A stretch of 46,272 nucleotides of DNA from Phycisphaeraceae bacterium (GTDB lineage Bacteria > Planctomycetota > Phycisphaerae > Phycisphaerales > Phycisphaeraceae), in contig JAJDCX010000043.1 of assembly GCA_029260615.1 (NCBI GenBank), forward strand, positions 1 to 46,272. Direction: 5' to 3'. Within the stretch, counting starts at the first letter, position 1; the number at the start of each line of letters is the position of its first letter. A model generated the notes under the pieces. The model saw only the letters and a program-made list of their open reading frames with translations. It made no database searches and was not told the DNA's origin. The translations under genes and the position numbers were made by a program. Shown piece after piece: positions 10,096-18,637 of this stretch.

Positions 10096-10313
10096 CGCCG
10101 GAAAAGAAATCCGCGGCCGGAACGCTCGCCGGTGTGAGAACACCCGCTTGAGCGCAAACACCGCACCAGAATGAAAGTAGTTGTGAGTCAATCGTTCCAG
10201 GTTGAAAATCCAAGGACAAAAGTTCAAAGCCCAAGACGGGATTCCGTCTGTGGGCAGGACGCTTTTTGCCTGCGGTTTTTAGCCCTCCGCGTATGACTTA
10301 CGCCTAACCCCCC
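10096..10313. other. Intergenic region between ptsI and the RNase E/G gene with small hairpins
   Basis: Holds AGACGG-GATT-CCGTCT (10234-10249) and a weak hairpin GCAGG/CCTGC at about 10253-10272 followed by GGTTTTT, which could terminate ptsI. No small ORF with a ribosome-binding site stands out. Confidence 0.4.
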
Positions 10314-12794
10314 ATGTCAAAATCAGAAATGTTGATTAACTACGTCCCCGGCGAAGAGTGCCGCATCGCTATCGTTGTGGACGGTAGCCTTGAAGAGTTT
10401 TATCAAGAGCGTGCAAGCGCCGGTTCACACGTCGGGAATATCTACAAGGGCAAGGTCACTAACGTCGAGCCCTCTATTCAAGCCGCCTTCATCGACTTCG
10501 GCGAGGGACGTAACGGCTTCCTGCATATCACCGACCTGCACCCAAGTTATTTTTCCGCCAAGCACCGCGAAGAGACCGAGCAGGTCGGGAGCAAGACGCC
10601 CCGGCACGAACGGCCGTTGATCCAGAAGTGCCTCAAGCGCGGGCAGGACATCCTCGTGCAGATCCTTAAGGAAGGCATCGGCACCAAGGGCCCAACCCTC
10701 ACAAGCTACCTGTCGATCCCCGGGCGGTTCCTGGTGATGATGCCGCAGATGCAACGCCTGGGTGTTTCCCGAAAGGTTGAAGACGACGATGCCCGGCGTG
10801 CGATGCGCAAGATTTTGTCCGAGCTTAAGCCGCCCGATGGGTTTGGTTTTATCGTTCGCACCGCTGGGATAGGGCAGACTAAGGCCGATCTTAAGCGCGA
10901 CTTGGCGTACCTGGTCCGCCTATGGAAGAGCATTGAACGCCGAAAGAAAGAGCTCCGAGGCGTGGGCGAACTCTACACCGAGCAGGACCTGATTATCCGC
11001 ACGATCCGTGACGTCTTCACCAATGACATCACCCGGGTCGTGATCGACAATCCTCAGGCGGCCCGCCGGGCGCACGACTTCCTGGCGATCGCCAGCCCCC
11101 GGTCACGCCCGAAGGTCGCCTACTACCACGACCCCGTTCCGCTCTTCCACCGATTCGACATCGAGAGCCAGATCGAAAGCATCAAGGCACGCGAAGCCCC
11201 GCTGAAGTCCGGCGGTTCGCTGGTGTTTGACCAGACCGAGGCCCTAGTTGCGATCGACGTCAACTCGGGCAAGAGCCGTAGCGCACGCGATGCCGAGACC
11301 AATGCGTTCAACACCAACATGGAAGCGGTCGATGAGATCTGCCGACAACTAAGGCTGCGTGACCTCGGGGGCGTGATCGTCAACGACTTGATCGACATGC
11401 GCGACCTTAAGCGCCGCAAGCAGGTCGAAACACGCTTTAGAAACAACCTCAAGAACGACCGGGCAAGAACCCGTGTCGGGTCGATCAGCCAGTTCGGCCT
11501 CCTGGAGATGACGCGCCAACGGATGCGGCCGTCACTTGAATCGTCCCAGTCGTCCACCTGTGTCGCGTGTGAAGGCAACGGACACGTCAAAAGCCCCGAG
11601 TCCATTGTTCTGGATGTCATGCGCCGCCTGGCGCTGGTGCTGCACCGCGACATGGTGGTCCGTGCCGAGCTCATCATCAGCCCCGATGCCGCGTTCCAAC
11701 TGCTTAACCGCAAGCGGTCGCAACTAGTCGAGCTTGAAAGACGCTACGGCAAGCCCGTCACGGTCCGCGTTGGCGGGACGTCCGTGAGCTATGTCGAGAT
11801 CCGGCTGTTCGACGAGCGCGGCGGGCAGATGGAGTTCGACTCACTGAGCGACATCAGGGCTATTGCCAAGCCGACGGAGACCACGTTCCTTGAAATGAAG
11901 GGGGACGAGCTGCCCGAACTCGACGGCTTGGAGTTTGAGGAAGAAGCTGACGAACAACCTATCCCCATGGCCGGATACCCCGGCCCGGAAGAATCCGCTT
12001 CCCCTGACGAAGAGCGAGACAGCTCTGATCAGCCCGCCAAACGCAAGCGGCGTAGACGCCGACGCGGCCGGGGCAGCCGAAGCGAAGAAGATGCCGACAC
12101 GCAGCCAGAAAATCAAACCGAGGCCACACAGGGTCCGGTCGAAGAATCGGATACCGCAGCCGCCGACGAAAGCGAGCAGCCGGACAGCTTATCGACACAA
12201 GGCACCGACGAAAACGCCGATGGGGAAGACTCCGGCGTCAAGAAGAAGTCACGCCGGCGACGCCGTGGTGGACGTGGCCGAAGAAAGCCAGCGGGTGACG
12301 ACGATACCCAGGCGGAGTCCCCCAGCGAGGCTGCGGCGGATGAAGACCACTCATCGACCAAGCAAGACTCTGTGCAGGCTAAGGAATCATCAACTCAAGA
12401 CGGCGACGACGAGCCCGCACCTGCCAAGAAGAAACGACGTAGCCGCAGCAGGAAGAAAAAGGCCACGGCCGAGGGTGAACCACAAGACATTGCCACAAAC
12501 GAGCCTGCGGTAAAAGACGAGACTGCCGAAGGCAAAGCCACTGACGCCGGGTCGGAATCTAAAGACTGGACGAGTGCGGATGATTCAGATGAAACCAAGA
12601 GCAAACGCCCTCGCCGCCGCAGGCGCCGGGGTGGCAAAGCCAGTACGGCCGATGAAGCCACGACCGAATCGGACAGCACGCCACAAGACAGCCCCAAAGA
12701 GCCTGCTCCCAAGGCGGTCACCGTGAAAGTCAAACGCGGCGGTTACACAAATCATGTCATCGAGCGCACAGAGCCGGTCCAGGAGCCGTCATGA
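10314..12794 (+). CDS. Ribonuclease E/G family endoribonuclease with long Arg-rich C-terminal tail
   Basis: Single-strand endoribonuclease for mRNA decay and rRNA/tRNA processing. 826 residues. An S1 RNA-binding domain (about 38-125) is followed by the 5'-sensor/RNase H-like and DNase I-like parts. Mg2+-binding Asp315 (VAIDVNSGKS) and Asp358 (VNDLIDMRD) match E. coli D303 and D346, and the Zn-link is Cys416-x2-Cys419 (STCVACEGNGH). From about residue 530 the protein becomes disordered and acidic, broken by four basic blocks (for example KRKRRRRRRGRGSR and KRPRRRRRRGGK), a layout suited to RNA and degradosome-partner binding. Whether to call it Rne or Rng is unclear: the tail resembles RNase E, while the core is compatible with both. 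Its stop overlaps the dxr start by 4 bp (ATGA), implying translational coupling. Confidence 0.93.
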   Translation: MSKSEMLINYVPGEECRIAIVVDGSLEEFYQERASAGSHVGNIYKGKVTNVEPSIQAAFIDFGEGRNGFLHITDLHPSYFSAKHREETEQVGSKTPRHERPLIQKCLKRGQDILVQILKEGIGTKGPTLTSYLSIPGRFLVMMPQMQRLGVSRKVEDDDARRAMRKILSELKPPDGFGFIVRTAGIGQTKADLKRDLAYLVRLWKSIERRKKELRGVGELYTEQDLIIRTIRDVFTNDITRVVIDNPQAARRAHDFLAIASPRSRPKVAYYHDPVPLFHRFDIESQIESIKAREAPLKSGGSLVFDQTEALVAIDVNSGKSRSARDAETNAFNTNMEAVDEICRQLRLRDLGGVIVNDLIDMRDLKRRKQVETRFRNNLKNDRARTRVGSISQFGLLEMTRQRMRPSLESSQSSTCVACEGNGHVKSPESIVLDVMRRLALVLHRDMVVRAELIISPDAAFQLLNRKRSQLVELERRYGKPVTVRVGGTSVSYVEIRLFDERGGQMEFDSLSDIRAIAKPTETTFLEMKGDELPELDGLEFEEEADEQPIPMAGYPGPEESASPDEERDSSDQPAKRKRRRRRRGRGSRSEEDADTQPENQTEATQGPVEESDTAAADESEQPDSLSTQGTDENADGEDSGVKKKSRRRRRGGRGRRKPAGDDDTQAESPSEAAADEDHSSTKQDSVQAKESSTQDGDDEPAPAKKKRRSRSRKKKATAEGEPQDIATNEPAVKDETAEGKATDAGSESKDWTSADDSDETKSKRPRRRRRRGGKASTADEATTESDSTPQDSPKEPAPKAVTVKVKRGGYTNHVIERTEPVQEPS

Positions 12795-14014
12795 CCGCTA
12801 AGCCAGCGAAAGCTCGCAGGCTCATTGTGTTGGGCTCGACCGGTTCGATCGGCACGAACACGCTCAATGTTGTGGACCACCTAAACCGCACCGCGGCCGC
12901 ATCGATCCAGGTCGTCGGGCTCGCTGCCGGGCGCAATGCCAAGACCCTGATCGAGCAGGCCCGTTGGTTTAAGGTGAAGCACGTCGCGATCGCCGACGCT
13001 GCGCAATCACAGGCCGTCCGTGAGGCCTTGCCCGACTGCACGGTTTTTGCGGGGCCCGATTCGGCGTTGAAACTGGTTAAGGAAGTCGAGGCCACCGACT
13101 GCGCCGCCGCCATCGTCGGGGCCGCGGGGCTGGCGTCCACACTCGGAGCGATCCGGCTGGGCCTGACGATAAGCCTGTCGAATAAAGAAACGCTCGTCGC
13201 GGCTGGTGAACTGGTGCGGCCGATGCTGCAAGCCTCCGGCGCAACTATCATCCCTGTGGATTCCGAACACTCGGCGATCTTCCAGTGTCTGAACGCCCAC
13301 CGAAGCGGCGAAACTTCACAAACTCGCCCCCCAATCAAACGCATCGTACTCACCGCCTCGGGCGGGCCGTTTCGGGCCACCGACAAGCAGACCATGGATA
13401 ACGCGACCGTCGATCAGGCGCTGCGTCACCCGACGTGGAGCATGGGCCCGAAGGTCTCGATCGATTCCGCCACGATGATGAATAAGACTTTGGAGGTCGT
13501 CGAAGCGCACTGGTTGTTTGACCTGCCGGGTGAGAAGATCGACTTGCTGGTCCACCCCGAATCGGTGGTCCACAGTTTCGTGGAGTTCACGGACAACTCG
13601 ACTTTGGCGCAGCTAGGCCCGCCGGACATGCGGACGCCGATCCAGTACGCCCTGACGTACCCCAACCGTGTGGGGGGCTGCAGCGACGCGATGGATTGGT
13701 CGACATTAAGGGGGTTGAGCTTCGAGCCGGTGGATTTCACCCGCTTTAAGGCCCCTAAGCTGGCTTACCGTGTGATTGAGGCTGGGGGGACTGCGGGGGC
13801 GGTGCTCAATGCCGCGAACGAGGTGGCGGTCAAGGCTTTCCTCGAACGACGGATACCCTTTGGGCGTATCGTAGAACTGGCGGACGAGGCGCTGTCACAG
13901 ATACCTGTGCAGCCGTTGGATGGCCTGGAAGCCGTCACGGAGGCTGATCGACAGGCCCGTGAATGGGTTGAAAATAGATTGGCTGAACAAAGCATGACCC
14001 CCGCGAGGTCATAA
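12791..14014 (+). CDS. dxr: 1-deoxy-D-xylulose-5-phosphate reductoisomerase (Dxr/IspC)
   Basis: First committed step of the MEP isoprenoid pathway: DXP to MEP with NADPH. 407 residues. NADPH-binding GSTGSIGTNTL (15-25), SLSNKETLVAAGE, metal ligands Asp157 and Glu159 in PVDSEHSAIFQ and Glu238 in NKTLEVVEAHWLF, plus TASGGPFR and HPESVVHSFVEF are all present. It starts inside the stop of the RNase gene (ATGA overlap) and is followed after 85 bp by rseP, a pairing common in bacteria, where cdsA is often nearby (not seen here). Confidence 0.96.
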   Translation: MTAKPAKARRLIVLGSTGSIGTNTLNVVDHLNRTAAASIQVVGLAAGRNAKTLIEQARWFKVKHVAIADAAQSQAVREALPDCTVFAGPDSALKLVKEVEATDCAAAIVGAAGLASTLGAIRLGLTISLSNKETLVAAGELVRPMLQASGATIIPVDSEHSAIFQCLNAHRSGETSQTRPPIKRIVLTASGGPFRATDKQTMDNATVDQALRHPTWSMGPKVSIDSATMMNKTLEVVEAHWLFDLPGEKIDLLVHPESVVHSFVEFTDNSTLAQLGPPDMRTPIQYALTYPNRVGGCSDAMDWSTLRGLSFEPVDFTRFKAPKLAYRVIEAGGTAGAVLNAANEVAVKAFLERRIPFGRIVELADEALSQIPVQPLDGLEAVTEADRQAREWVENRLAEQSMTPARS

Positions 14015-14099
14015 CCCCGAGGCCCCCGGATTGCCCCGGAATTGCCACCGGGTCGCCCCCGACTAAACCGAAACGAATCACTAGACAACGGATACGACC

Positions 14100-16109
14100 A
14101 TGGACCTGATGAGCAACCCCTTCTTCTCCTTCGTGCTGATCGTGATCGGCTTTGGCTTCCTGATTTTCGTCCACGAACTGGGGCACTTCCTGGTCGCCAA
14201 GATGGTGGGGATCAAGACCACGCAATTTGCGATCGGGTTTGGGCATTCGCTGCTGACCTGGCGTAAGGGCCTGGGGTTCCGTTCCGGGACGACCGAGCCG
14301 GAGTATGAGAAGCTGCTGGCGGAGGGGGCCGACCCCGCGACGCTGGGTGAGACCGAGTACCGGCTGAACTACATCCCCTTGGGCGGGTACGTCAAGATGC
14401 TCGGGCAGGAGGACATGGACCCCACGGCCCAAAGCAGCGACCCACGCGCATTCAATAACAAGTCCATCTCCGCACGCTTCGCGGTGATCTCCGCAGGCGT
14501 CATTATGAACGTCATCTTCGGGATGATCTTCTTCGTGATCGCTTTCATGTCAGGTGTGAAATTCCCCCCGGCGATTGTGGGTGCCATTGCGCCGGGCTCC
14601 CCCGCTGCTACGTCCTACGCCCAGGGCCACGGGGACGACCCGGCTTACCTGGGGTTGCGGGTCGATGACCGGATCACGCATATCGATGGCAAAGAAATCG
14701 ACGACATGATGGACATCAAGTACGCGACCATCCTGGCACGGGGTGGATCGGCTCTTGAGCTGTCTGTCGAGCGAGAAGATGAGGCCCGGCCGTTGACCTA
14801 TCTGATCGAGCCTGAAGAGAATAACGATCACGGGCTGCTGTGGATCGGCATCGATGTCCCGACCAGCCTGGAGGTGGGCAAGGTCTTCGAAGATAGCGAG
14901 ATCGACACGGCGGGGGTCCGCAAGGGGATGTTCATCACCGCGGTCAACGAACAGGCGGTGGGCACGTTTGGCAAGTACAGCCGGGCGGTTGCCGAGGCAC
15001 AGGGCCGGGAGGTGGTGGTCACGTTCACCGATCTGAAATCGGGCGACGCTGTGGATGTGAATGTCTCGGCGATCCCCAAGTTGATACGACAGGATGACAC
15101 CCCAGACAACCCGGATAACCTGATGGGGCTGGTCCCACCGGTGCAGATCGCCGCGGTGATGGATAAAAGCCCTGCTCAAGACGCGGGGGTCGAGCCGGGT
15201 GATGTCGTGGTCTCTGTAGAGGGTTTGACCTGGCCGGACTTGGCGGCCTTTCAACAGGCGGTGAAGGACGCTCAAGATAAGGCGATATCTCTGACTGTGT
15301 TGCGCGGCGGGGAGGAAGTCACGCTCGAAGCGGTCACCCCTAAGAAGGGTCGTATCGGGGTGGCCATTGCGTCGGCAACCGATTCGCCATTCGTTAGCCA
15401 TGCTTTGGCAGACTCCCCTGCCCAAGGCAATTCTCCGATCGTCCGGGGTTCCAGACTCATCTCGGCAAACGGGGAAGCCATCGATTCGTGGGGCGACCTG
15501 CAGCGTATCCTTGGTGGGCTTAACGCTGTCGACGGCGGGGCAGAACTCGTACTCGACTACGAGTTGAACCTTGCGGACAGTCCCCGCGAACAAGCCACGA
15601 TCCGACTCACGGCCGAGGACATCGAGCAGATTGCTAATGCGGGGTGGATCGCACCGCTACCCGATGGGATGCCGATGATGACCCTTCAGGAGTCTGTTGT
15701 CGGTGACGACCCTGTGGAAGCGATGGCGTTAGGGCTAACCAAGACGCACCAGTTCATCACACAGACCTACATGACACTGGTCCGGCTGACCCAGGGAACG
15801 GTCCCGGCGGACAAGCTCTCGGGGCCGGTGGGGATTGTCCATCAGGGCACGATCATCGCCGAGCGCGGGTGGGAATACCTGCTTTACTTCCTGGGGCTGA
15901 TCAGCATCAACCTGGCGGTGATTAACTTCCTGCCGATCCCGATTACCGACGGGGGTCAGGCGGTGTTCCTTGCCGCCGAGAAGGTCAAGGGCTCGCCGGT
16001 CAGCGTGAAGGTGCAGACCGCGGCGACTCTGGTGGGGCTGGCACTGCTGGGGTGCGTGTTCCTGTTCGTGACCTACAACGACATCTTACGGCTGGTGGGG
16101 CCATCCTGA
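14100..16109 (+). CDS. rseP: RseP-type intramembrane zinc metalloprotease with expanded PDZ region
   Basis: Site-2 protease family: cleaves transmembrane substrates such as anti-sigma factors within the inner membrane. The HExxH zinc motif is His25-ELG-His29 in the first membrane segment. The third ligand is Asp617 in LPIPITDGG, where Thr replaces the usual Leu of the LDG motif. The protein is 669 residues against about 450 in E. coli. The extra length is periplasmic: I count four PDZ-like segments, at roughly 150-225 (RVDDRITHIDGKEID), 255-330 (GVRKGMFITAVNEQAV), 350-425 (GVEPGDVVVSVEGL) and 430-510 (VRGSRLISANGEAI). Two further membrane segments follow. An internal ATG (MSNPFF) 9 bp downstream is an equally possible start. 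Confidence 0.92.
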   Translation: MDLMSNPFFSFVLIVIGFGFLIFVHELGHFLVAKMVGIKTTQFAIGFGHSLLTWRKGLGFRSGTTEPEYEKLLAEGADPATLGETEYRLNYIPLGGYVKMLGQEDMDPTAQSSDPRAFNNKSISARFAVISAGVIMNVIFGMIFFVIAFMSGVKFPPAIVGAIAPGSPAATSYAQGHGDDPAYLGLRVDDRITHIDGKEIDDMMDIKYATILARGGSALELSVEREDEARPLTYLIEPEENNDHGLLWIGIDVPTSLEVGKVFEDSEIDTAGVRKGMFITAVNEQAVGTFGKYSRAVAEAQGREVVVTFTDLKSGDAVDVNVSAIPKLIRQDDTPDNPDNLMGLVPPVQIAAVMDKSPAQDAGVEPGDVVVSVEGLTWPDLAAFQQAVKDAQDKAISLTVLRGGEEVTLEAVTPKKGRIGVAIASATDSPFVSHALADSPAQGNSPIVRGSRLISANGEAIDSWGDLQRILGGLNAVDGGAELVLDYELNLADSPREQATIRLTAEDIEQIANAGWIAPLPDGMPMMTLQESVVGDDPVEAMALGLTKTHQFITQTYMTLVRLTQGTVPADKLSGPVGIVHQGTIIAERGWEYLLYFLGLISINLAVINFLPIPITDGGQAVFLAAEKVKGSPVSVKVQTAATLVGLALLGCVFLFVTYNDILRLVGPS

Positions 16110-16140
16110 TCGTGTTCTTTCGCCGGGACGTGTTTCATGT

Positions 16141-16160
16141 CTGCGGATATACATCCGCAG
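16141..16160. repeat. Perfect 8-bp-stem hairpin
   Basis: CTGCGGAT, a 4-nt loop ATAC, then ATCCGCAG. It lies 32 bp after the rseP stop. No T-tract follows, so it is more likely a REP-like element or mRNA 3'-end stabiliser than an intrinsic terminator. Confidence 0.6.
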
Positions 16161-16212
16161 CTATGACGCGAAGAAAGGCTGCCGACTGATTGGGGATGCG
16201 ACGCTTGGGTAC

Positions 16213-16257
16213 TGACTTCGCTAAGCGAGTCGGGTACACCTTGCGACCGGCTAATAC
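16213..16257 (+). repeat. 45-bp direct repeat, copy A
   Basis: Matches 16374-16418 at 40 of 45 positions by hand alignment. It begins with the near-palindrome GACTTCGCTAAGCGAGTC (8-bp stem with one bulged T), followed by a GGTAYACCTTGC-like tail. Confidence 0.8.
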
Positions 16258-16373
16258 TGACAGCAATCCCATTTATTACTTGTGCGTCGTCGTTTGATTA
16301 TGCGGGGAATCCCCCGGCAAAGCCGGGGGCTGAGGGGGAAGGAAAGAGGCATGAGGACTCAATGGGATTGGTA

Positions 16374-16418
16374 TGACTTCGCTAAGCGAGTCAGGTATAC
16401 CTTGCAACCGACTCATAC
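16374..16418 (+). repeat. 45-bp direct repeat, copy B
   Basis: Same orientation as copy A, with five substitutions. The hairpin-forming first 18 bases are identical in both copies, which suggests that the folded DNA or RNA is what is conserved. Confidence 0.8.
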
Positions 16419-16429
16419 CCATACATAAA

Positions 16430-16466
16430 AGAACCCAGGCAACGCGGCTGCGTCAACCTGGGTTCT
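16430..16466 (-). terminator. Rho-independent terminator of the pilus-like operon
   Basis: A 10-bp perfect stem AGAACCCAGG/CCTGGGTTCT with a 17-nt loop. On the minus strand it is followed by TTTTATG. On the plus strand ATTGTTTTC follows, so it may work in both directions, closing the minus-strand operon that ends at 16511. Confidence 0.75.
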
Positions 16467-16510
16467 ATTGTTTTCAATGGGGTTTGTGATATCTAAATAA
16501 GCCGGGCTTA

Positions 16511-18541
16511 CTAATAACCCGGTGACACCTGATCGCCCGGGGCTAACGCCAGTTCAGACTCCAGTGCCAACTCGTTCTGCAACCGGATGCGGTCCGGGTC
16601 GTTACGGTCGGCCTCGACGGTCCGGGCGGAGATGCGGTTGCTCACCGGGTCCAAGTAGAGCATGCGGGTACCACCACCGCCAAGCCCACCGGCTGCAGCC
16701 TTCACCAAGTCCACCACGACAAGCCCGACGTTCATGTCCAACTCCAGGCTGTTACCTGTGTGCAGCTGCATGTCAACGATCTGCCCGATCGGATCACCCG
16801 GGCGGACATCGAACTCTTTGTTGACCCATCGGCCGTTGTGGACTTCCCATATCTCAACGGTGGCCGTCTGGGCCTTCGCCGAGCCTTTGACCATGAAGAA
16901 GTAATGATCGCTATCGACCCGCACGGGCTCGGACCAAGGTGAGGCGGCTAGCTCCTGGGAATCGGGGCCCAGGGCGATCATGTCGTAGTGCTCTTTCTGC
17001 TGTTCTTTTTCTACACGCTTCTGACGATACAGCGGGTTGAGTACCGAGACGACCACGCGGTAACGGTACGTCTTGCCCGCCTTGATCGACAGGTCGTGCG
17101 CCCAAACCTTGATCTTGCGCGACTCGGGCTCTGCCGGTTGGTTTGGGTCCAAACCCGCACCGTATGCGCCGGGGGCACCGCCGTAAACATTTTTTTGGCC
17201 GTAGCCGCCGGGAGCGCCATAACCGCCGGGAGCCCCGTAACCACCCGATGGAGCGTTAAAACCATCTGGCCCACCAAAACCACCGGACTCGGTACCGCCG
17301 CCGTATTCGCCTGCGTAATTCTGCTTACTTAGGACATCGGACTCGATCCCGAGCAATTCATTACGCTGCAGCTTGGTATCGATCAGTTGCTCCTGTAGGA
17401 GAGCGACCCGCTCCTGGGGGGTCTGCGGGGCGTCTGTACGCCCAGCGGGATCACGCCCCGTCGTTCCTCTGCCGCGAGGTGCTGCTCGACCGCTGGGGTC
17501 TGGTGTTCTGCCTCGGGTACCGCTTGGCTGTCTGCCGCGGTCCGGGGTTGATCGGCCCGTGGGACTGGAGGTTTCGCGGGCCTTGAGCATTTGCTCCTGA
17601 AGCCGCTGGATCTGTTCTTTGAGCTTCACAATCTTGCCATTGAGCTTGGCGAGCTTGCGTTGGCCATCGGCATCAAGTTCCTGGGCGTCTTCGTTGGGCG
17701 GGCTCCAGAGGATGTTGCCTTGGGTCTGGGGGAAGTCCGACCGAGCGATCTGCTCCTGGCTGGCTCGCACGAGTTGGACCGTTTCGTTGGCGTGCTTATT
17801 GGTGGTGGCTTTGAACGCCACCGCGGGCTTGAACGCCAACTGCCCGGGGATCGGGTCGATCAATACCTCGTTGCCCCACTGGCCGGTCACTTCATCCAGC
17901 TCCTGGCGTTGGAGCATGACCCCGGTGAGGCCCAGCATGCTGTTCCACCACCTAGGCGGGACTCGGGTATCCTTCGAGCCGGATTGAAGCCGCTGGACCC
18001 ATTCGTCCATATCAAAGGTCGCGGCGACACTGACGTAGGGGAAGTCTCTGGGCTCGCGGTTCCCGATCAGCCTGATGAACCCTTGCATCTCACGGGTGCG
18101 GATATTGTCGCTGAGCACTGCGTGGCCCTTGCGGGTCAGGATGCTCGTAGCGACGGGGGGGCGGGGGAGGTTGTAAGCAAGCGGGCCGTCGCCCTCATCA
18201 GGAATCAGTGCTGAACTCAGTCCGGCCAACGCCAGCGGAGCCAGCGACTGCAAGGACGTTGGCTTCTGGGCCATCTCCTGGATGATTGCTTTGGAGTAGG
18301 CGGGGGTCGGACGGTCCGGCAGCGAACTCTCCTCTGCTTTCAGACGTCCATCCAGACGTTTGGCCTTACTCTCGACCATGGTCTTGATCTCGCCGGCACC
18401 CACGTCCTGGCCTCTCATCTCGAACGTGAAGGGGTTGCCCATCAGGAACCACCACGCGAGTACCAACAACAACAGTACGGAAGCCCCCAGGACGAGCTTC
18501 TCGATGTTCTTTAGGAAAAATCCGGTGTCTTTAGGGTTCAT
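16511..18541 (-). CDS. Membrane-anchored Gly/Tyr-rich protein, third gene of the PilM-like operon
   Basis: Function not recognised. 676 residues with one N-terminal membrane segment (about 16-35) and the rest presumably periplasmic. In order: an alpha/beta region to about 285, coiled coil (293-322), an Arg/Pro/Thr/Gly-rich linker (324-372), a second short coil (376-400), a Gly/Tyr/Ala-rich segment with GGYGAPGG repeats (409-463), and a C-terminal domain (475-676) starting KVWAHDLSIKAGKTYRYRVVV that looks beta-rich. It lies 96 bp downstream of the PilO-like gene on the same strand. By position it could play the PilP or PilQ-docking role, but I see no PilP or secretin motif. An AAAGGG stretch precedes the ATG. 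Confidence 0.75.
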   Translation of the reverse strand: MNPKDTGFFLKNIEKLVLGASVLLLLVLAWWFLMGNPFTFEMRGQDVGAGEIKTMVESKAKRLDGRLKAEESSLPDRPTPAYSKAIIQEMAQKPTSLQSLAPLALAGLSSALIPDEGDGPLAYNLPRPPVATSILTRKGHAVLSDNIRTREMQGFIRLIGNREPRDFPYVSVAATFDMDEWVQRLQSGSKDTRVPPRWWNSMLGLTGVMLQRQELDEVTGQWGNEVLIDPIPGQLAFKPAVAFKATTNKHANETVQLVRASQEQIARSDFPQTQGNILWSPPNEDAQELDADGQRKLAKLNGKIVKLKEQIQRLQEQMLKARETSSPTGRSTPDRGRQPSGTRGRTPDPSGRAAPRGRGTTGRDPAGRTDAPQTPQERVALLQEQLIDTKLQRNELLGIESDVLSKQNYAGEYGGGTESGGFGGPDGFNAPSGGYGAPGGYGAPGGYGQKNVYGGAPGAYGAGLDPNQPAEPESRKIKVWAHDLSIKAGKTYRYRVVVSVLNPLYRQKRVEKEQQKEHYDMIALGPDSQELAASPWSEPVRVDSDHYFFMVKGSAKAQTATVEIWEVHNGRWVNKEFDVRPGDPIGQIVDMQLHTGNSLELDMNVGLVVVDLVKAAAGGLGGGGTRMLYLDPVSNRISARTVEADRNDPDRIRLQNELALESELALAPGDQVSPGY

Positions 18542-18637
18542 GATGCCATCCCTTTGGGTCGCGGCTGCGTCGCCGCCGTGTCATTCTCCCGCCGCATCCT
18601 TTAACCGGTGCGGCGGGCCAACGTTCGTTTCATCGGT

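Larger units (their letters stand above)
16110..16510. other. Gene-free repeat cluster between rseP and the pilus-like operon
   Basis: Four hundred bases without a credible ORF. Contents in order: a perfect hairpin (16141-16160), repeat copy A (16213-16257), a C/G-rich hairpin CCCCCGGC-AAA-GCCGGGGG (16311-16329), repeat copy B (16374-16418) and a terminator (16430-16466). A 10-bp inverted pair CAATCCCATT/AATGGGATTG (16264-16273 and 16361-16370) lies between the two repeat copies. It looks like a landing zone for short dispersed palindromic elements between convergent genes. Confidence 0.7.
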
